Below are positions 60,714 through 64,000 of a stretch of DNA of 64,000 nucleotides, piece by piece. Location of the stretch: the NCBI RefSeq assembly GCF_042432905.1, contig NZ_JBHLWI010000004.1:124001-188000 (forward strand), in the 5' to 3' direction. Within the stretch, counting starts at the first letter, position 1. The number at the start of each line of letters is the position of its first letter. The translations under genes were made by a program, and so were the position numbers. This DNA comes from Fontibacter flavus. GTDB taxonomy: Bacteria; Bacteroidota; Bacteroidia; Cytophagales; Cyclobacteriaceae. The notes under the pieces were generated by a model, which was not told the DNA's origin, did not search any database, and saw nothing but the letters and a program-made list of their open reading frames with translations.

Positions 60714-62486
60714 CTAAATTGCCATTGATTTTAACTGCATCTGATGAAGCTGGGCATAATATCCACCCAGTTGCAGCAAAGATTCATGTGTGCCAACTTC
60801 CTTGATTTCTCCTTGGTGAAGTACAATGATTTTATTGGCCTTTTGGATGGTGGAGAGTCTGTGTGCGATTACAATAGATGTTCGCCCTTTCATCATTTTT
60901 TCAATTGCTTTTTGGATCATCTCCTCAGTCTCGGTATCCACAGAGGAAGTTGCCTCATCCAGAATGATGATTTCAGGATTATAGACCATCGCCCTCACGA
61001 AAGAAATCAGCTGCCGCTGTCCTACAGAAAGGGTAGCTCCACGCTCCATAACATTATAATCAAGGCCACCAGGAAGTCTTTCGATGAATTTTTTTGCACC
61101 TACCAATTTGGCAGCTTGCATCACTTCTTCTCTGCTAATATTGGGATTACCTAAGGTGATATTGTAATAGATGGTATCTGAGAAAAGGAAAACATCCTGC
61201 AAAACCACGCCAATGTGCTTTCTTAAAGTATCCAATTCATATTCTCTGATTTCTGTCCCGTCAATTTTGATTTCGCCTTTGTTGATCTCATAAAATCTGC
61301 TGATCAGGTTGATGATAGATGATTTACCGGCTCCTGTTGCCCCAACTAAGGCAACAGTTTCACCATGCTTGACTTCAAAGTTGATGTTTTTCAATACCCA
61401 TTCTTCGTCATTATAGGCAAACCAAACATTGTTCAGTTCAATATTCCCTTTGATTTTTTCAGGTTTGAAGCTGCCTTCGTTTGGAATCTGTTCATCACTT
61501 TCCAACAGCTTGAAGATTCTGGAAGAACTAACCACCCCCAATTGTAGGGTGTTGTACCTGTCCGCAATCATTCGGATAGGACGGAAGAAAAGCTGTAGGT
61601 ACATGATAAAGGAGATCAGTACACCTACTTTGATATCGGCATCAAATACTCCTGTAGCGCCATACCAGACCACCAAACCGATTCCTATGGCCTGAATAAT
61701 TTCGGCTACAGGGAAGTAAATAGAATAATAGAGTACAGATTTCACATGTGCCTTTCTGTGCTCTTTATTGATTTCTTCGAATTTGTCGTATTCTCTTTTT
61801 TCACGGTTGAAGATCTGTACGATGTTCATCCCTGTGATATGTTCCTGTAGAAATGAATTTAGGTTTGAAACAGCATTTCTCACCTCATTGAAAGCTACTT
61901 TGATTTTTTCTTTGAAAATATAGGTCGAAATGATCAAAAGAGGTAAAGTACACAAACTGACAAGTGTAAGTCTCCAGTCAATATAGAACATGACAGCCAA
62001 AATGGTCACCAATTGCAAAAGGTCTCCGATAATTGCAGCCAAACCTTCTGAAAACACATCAGCGAGTGTTTCAATATCGGAGATATTTCGTGTTACCAGC
62101 CTTCCTATAGGAGTATTGTCGAAAAACTTCAGACGCATTTTCAGTAAATGCCTATATAGCTTGATCCTGATATCTCGGATGATTACTTGGCCAATCCAGC
62201 CTGATAGGTAGGTATGCAAAAATTGGACAATTGCCTGTAGCACCAAGAGTCCGATCAGCAGGTAGATGATTTTGATCAATCCTGGCCCATCTCCTGTGGC
62301 AACATAGTCATCAATACCAACCTGTATAAAATAGGGTCTAGTCGGTGCCAATAATGCCAAGCCGATGGTCAGTAAAACCAAAAAATAGAATTGCGTCTTA
62401 TAGGGCTGTACGAAACGGTACAACTTTTTAAGTACTTGGGTGTCGATAATCTCACCACTACTGACGTTTTCTTTTTCCAGGCTCAA
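60714..62486 (-). CDS. ABC exporter, MsbA/MDR type (fused membrane and ATPase domains)
   Basis: The 590-residue half-transporter has six membrane helices in residues about 35-330 and a nucleotide-binding domain with Walker A GATGAGKSS, signature LSVGQRQL (variant of LSGGQ) and Walker B IILDEATSSVD. It works as a dimer exporting lipids, lipopolysaccharide or drugs; the substrate cannot be told. It lies 12 bases downstream of truA on the same strand. Confidence 0.92.
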   Translation of the reverse strand: MSLEKENVSSGEIIDTQVLKKLYRFVQPYKTQFYFLVLLTIGLALLAPTRPYFIQVGIDDYVATGDGPGLIKIIYLLIGLLVLQAIVQFLHTYLSGWIGQVIIRDIRIKLYRHLLKMRLKFFDNTPIGRLVTRNISDIETLADVFSEGLAAIIGDLLQLVTILAVMFYIDWRLTLVSLCTLPLLIISTYIFKEKIKVAFNEVRNAVSNLNSFLQEHITGMNIVQIFNREKREYDKFEEINKEHRKAHVKSVLYYSIYFPVAEIIQAIGIGLVVWYGATGVFDADIKVGVLISFIMYLQLFFRPIRMIADRYNTLQLGVVSSSRIFKLLESDEQIPNEGSFKPEKIKGNIELNNVWFAYNDEEWVLKNINFEVKHGETVALVGATGAGKSSIINLISRFYEINKGEIKIDGTEIREYELDTLRKHIGVVLQDVFLFSDTIYYNITLGNPNISREEVMQAAKLVGAKKFIERLPGGLDYNVMERGATLSVGQRQLISFVRAMVYNPEIIILDEATSSVDTETEEMIQKAIEKMMKGRTSIVIAHRLSTIQKANKIIVLHQGEIKEVGTHESLLQLGGYYAQLHQMQLKSMAI

Positions 62487-62498
62487 AAGATGTATTGT

Positions 62499-63251
62499 TT
62501 AAATGAATATATTTTCCGGGTAAATGATGCTGCAAAGGTAAAGACCTTGTGCAGGAGCGGATGCTTTAGCTTTCTTTCTGTCCTTACTGTCCAAGATGTC
62601 CAGAAAACCCTCCAAGCTTATTTTTCCTGTTCCTACCTCAATAAGCGTCCCTACAATTGCCCTTACCATACCGCGCAAAAAACGGTTGGCAGTTATATGA
62701 AATAACAATTGATCCTCTTTTTGTTCCCAAAAGGCAGCTTTTATGGTGCAATTAAAGTTGTTGACGTCAGTATGCACCTTACTGAAGCATTGGAAATCCT
62801 CATGGTTGAGAAGCAATCTGGCTGCTTCATTCATTTTTTTAACATCCAATTGCTTGAATAAAAACCAAACAGAATTTTCTTCAAAAGGGTTTTTTCGCAA
62901 ACTGATTTTGTAAACATAACTTCTCCAAATGGCATCAAAACGTGTATGGGCATCTGGTTTTACCTTCCTTAAGGAATAAGCAGCGATATCCGTAGGCAAA
63001 ATACCATTTATTTTTTTAAGGAAGGTTGTTTGATCCAATTCTGTATCCGAGTCAAAATGTAGAAACTGTTGGCTTGCATGCACGCCAGTGTCTGTACGTC
63101 CACTTCCCATGATTGTTGTAGGCCTTCCGAGAAGAATTGAGAGTTTTTTTTCAATCTCTTCCTGTAAGGTATGGGCATTTACCTGGATTTGCCAGCCATG
63201 GTAATTACTGCCTTTATATGCAATTTCTAGAAAGTATCTGTAGGTTTCCAT
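62499..63251 (-). CDS. truA: tRNA pseudouridine(38-40) synthase
   Basis: The product has 250 residues from METYRYFLEI. The frame extends 18 codons upstream but a -7 element lies there, so the short start is chosen. TruA motifs are YKGSNYHGWQIQ and the catalytic Asp in MGSGRTDTGVHA. It converts uridines 38-40 of many tRNAs to pseudouridine. It is divergent from DUF4293, the usual neighbour in this phylum. Confidence 0.95.
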   Translation of the reverse strand: METYRYFLEIAYKGSNYHGWQIQVNAHTLQEEIEKKLSILLGRPTTIMGSGRTDTGVHASQQFLHFDSDTELDQTTFLKKINGILPTDIAAYSLRKVKPDAHTRFDAIWRSYVYKISLRKNPFEENSVWFLFKQLDVKKMNEAARLLLNHEDFQCFSKVHTDVNNFNCTIKAAFWEQKEDQLLFHITANRFLRGMVRAIVGTLIEVGTGKISLEGFLDILDSKDRKKAKASAPAQGLYLCSIIYPENIFI

Positions 63252-63261
63252 TTTGTGGTTA

Positions 63262-63269
63262 CAAAGATA
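63262..63269 (-). promoter_or_regulatory. -7 element of the truA promoter, near-leaderless
   Basis: On the minus strand TATCTTTG matches TAnnTTTG exactly and ends ten bases before the ATG at 63251. Confidence 0.5.
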
Positions 63270-63356
63270 GTATTCGTAAGTAAAATTGTAAGGCCGTTTA
63301 TCCAAACCTTGCGTTTCAAGAATTTACCCTGTTTCTTTGTTGAAAATTCAAGAACA

Positions 63357-63836
63357 ATGATACAAAGAATTCAAACCGTATTTCTCTTTTTGGTAGTTGT
63401 GGCCATGATTTTGGTGATGACTTTTCCGATTTGGCATCAGGTCAACCCAGGGCAGACCCAAATGATGACCTTAAATGCATGGAATATGAGCACCTCAGAT
63501 ATTGAAACGGGAGATGTAGTGGAATCAAGTTCAAAGCTTTTTATAGGGATTTTGGCCATAATAGCTGCAGGACTGGCAGTATTCAGCATCTTGCAATATA
63601 AAAACAGGACCAAACAAATGATGATCAATATGATCAATTCCCTGGTGATGGTAGTGAATGTGGGCGTGATCGTCTGGACTACACATTCAGCCAATGAGAT
63701 GTTCAATCCGACTGTGAGTGGTGCATTTGTGGTTGGTTTTTGGGCAATATTAGGTGGCATGTTTATGAATTTATTGGCCAACCGATTTATCCGTAAAGAT
63801 GAAATGCTCGTCAGGTCTGTAGACAGAATACGATAA
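63357..63836 (+). CDS. DUF4293-family membrane protein
   Basis: The product has 159 residues from MIQRIQTVFLFLV; an upstream extension of 34 codons overlaps truA and is rejected. Four membrane helices are seen (about residues 4-24, 58-78, 88-108, 118-138). DUF4293 proteins stand beside truA in many Bacteroidetes, as here. Function unknown. Confidence 0.88.
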   Translation: MIQRIQTVFLFLVVVAMILVMTFPIWHQVNPGQTQMMTLNAWNMSTSDIETGDVVESSSKLFIGILAIIAAGLAVFSILQYKNRTKQMMINMINSLVMVVNVGVIVWTTHSANEMFNPTVSGAFVVGFWAILGGMFMNLLANRFIRKDEMLVRSVDRIR

Positions 63837-63853
63837 AGAAACACAAATTATAC

Positions 63854-63887
63854 AAAAGCCGACAGTAAGACCTGTCGGCTTTTTTTA
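63854..63887 (+). terminator. Terminator of the DUF4293 gene
   Basis: Perfect arms aaaagccgacag (63854-63865) and ctgtcggctttt (63872-63883), then a T run. Confidence 0.85.
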
Positions 63888-63913
63888 TCTTTAGGCACCA
63901 AACAAATGCTTCC

Positions 63914-64000
63914 ATGAAAATAGAAACCATTGCCATTCATGCAGGAACAATCATAACTGATAGTAATAGACCTGCCATACAGCCCATCACTACTTCAACC
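63914..64000 (+). CDS. Cys/Met metabolism PLP enzyme, 5' part (cut by window edge)
   Basis: The first 29 codons (MKIETIAIHAGTI, then PAIQPITTST) match the N-terminus of cystathionine gamma-synthase/methionine gamma-lyase-like PLP enzymes, with the typical IHAG and PIxxST. The product may be a cystathionine gamma-synthase, gamma-lyase or O-succinylhomoserine sulfhydrylase; the rest lies outside the window. Confidence 0.75.
   Translation, partial: MKIETIAIHAGTIITDSNRPAIQPITTST

Noticed and set aside
63255..63356. Longer start for the DUF4293 protein
   Set aside because: The extension overlaps the truA promoter region and adds no family sequence; the ATG at 63357 gives the normal membrane N-terminus.

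Overview
The window looks like chromosome from a member of the Bacteroidetes, most likely family Cyclobacteriaceae (order Cytophagales). The evidence is AT-rich intergenic DNA, several exact matches to the Bacteroidetes -7 promoter element TAnnTTTG, many lipoproteins and outer-membrane barrel proteins, and lineage-typical small families (DUF4293 beside truA, DUF4295 behind rpmG, DUF5522, DUF4221, DUF2490). The genus cannot be fixed from sequence alone. No rRNA, tRNA, CRISPR array, integrase, transposase or prophage was seen.

Layout. 1-5.3 kb: a haloperoxidase-like lipoprotein, rsmG, and a small accessory cluster made of a beta-propeller lipoprotein, a 78-residue Cys-rich secreted protein and a frameshifted DUF4221 lipoprotein. 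5.3-10.2 kb: a complete glycerol catabolic locus (glpD, glpK, glpF) divergent from its DeoR-type regulator. 10.2-17 kb: housekeeping genes (phosphatase lipoprotein, RluA-type enzyme, prfC, a histidine kinase, dps, lipA). 17.2-20.1 kb: an ECF sigma factor, a membrane protein joining a probable anti-sigma end to a beta-barrel, and an FKBP-like lipoprotein. 20.2-23.1 kb: sdaAA, two membrane proteins and upp. 23.4-27.8 kb: sugar-acid dehydratase plus dehydrogenase, then a DinB/acetoacetate decarboxylase-like/SDR operon. 27.9-38.4 kb: lipoproteins, an M20 peptidase, a GH13 amylase, hmgA, PafA-type phosphatase, aminopeptidase P, an ArsR-type regulator and a nucleotidase. 38.6-45.5 kb: pruA and rocD (proline and ornithine catabolism) surrounding a DUF4221 lipoprotein, ftsY and the rpmB-rpmG-DUF4295 cluster. 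45.5-46.8 kb: a candidate structured RNA with its own terminator, a HAD phosphatase, and an array of PhoB-like half sites in front of a phosphate-type porin.

The most unusual stretch is 49.9-52.9 kb. Intact hemB is followed by 2.7 kb of accessory lipoprotein genes, then by a second, diverged copy of the last 44 codons of hemB with its own terminator. Nearly all codon differences between the two hemB ends are synonymous. This looks like a small island that integrated at the 3' end of hemB and brought a replacement end. Its first gene is a putative zincin lipoprotein whose start codon and signal peptide are put out of frame by a C8-(AC)6 tract, which suggests phase variation (or a sequencing error).

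53-64 kb returns to core genes: a GroES-like protein, dnaK, a MOSC protein, hemE, surface proteins including a collagen-like lipoprotein, an MsbA-type ABC exporter, truA, DUF4293, and the start of a Cys/Met-metabolism PLP enzyme cut by the window edge. Four intergenic spacers carry members of one dispersed repeat family with the core agaggcgagaagcga.
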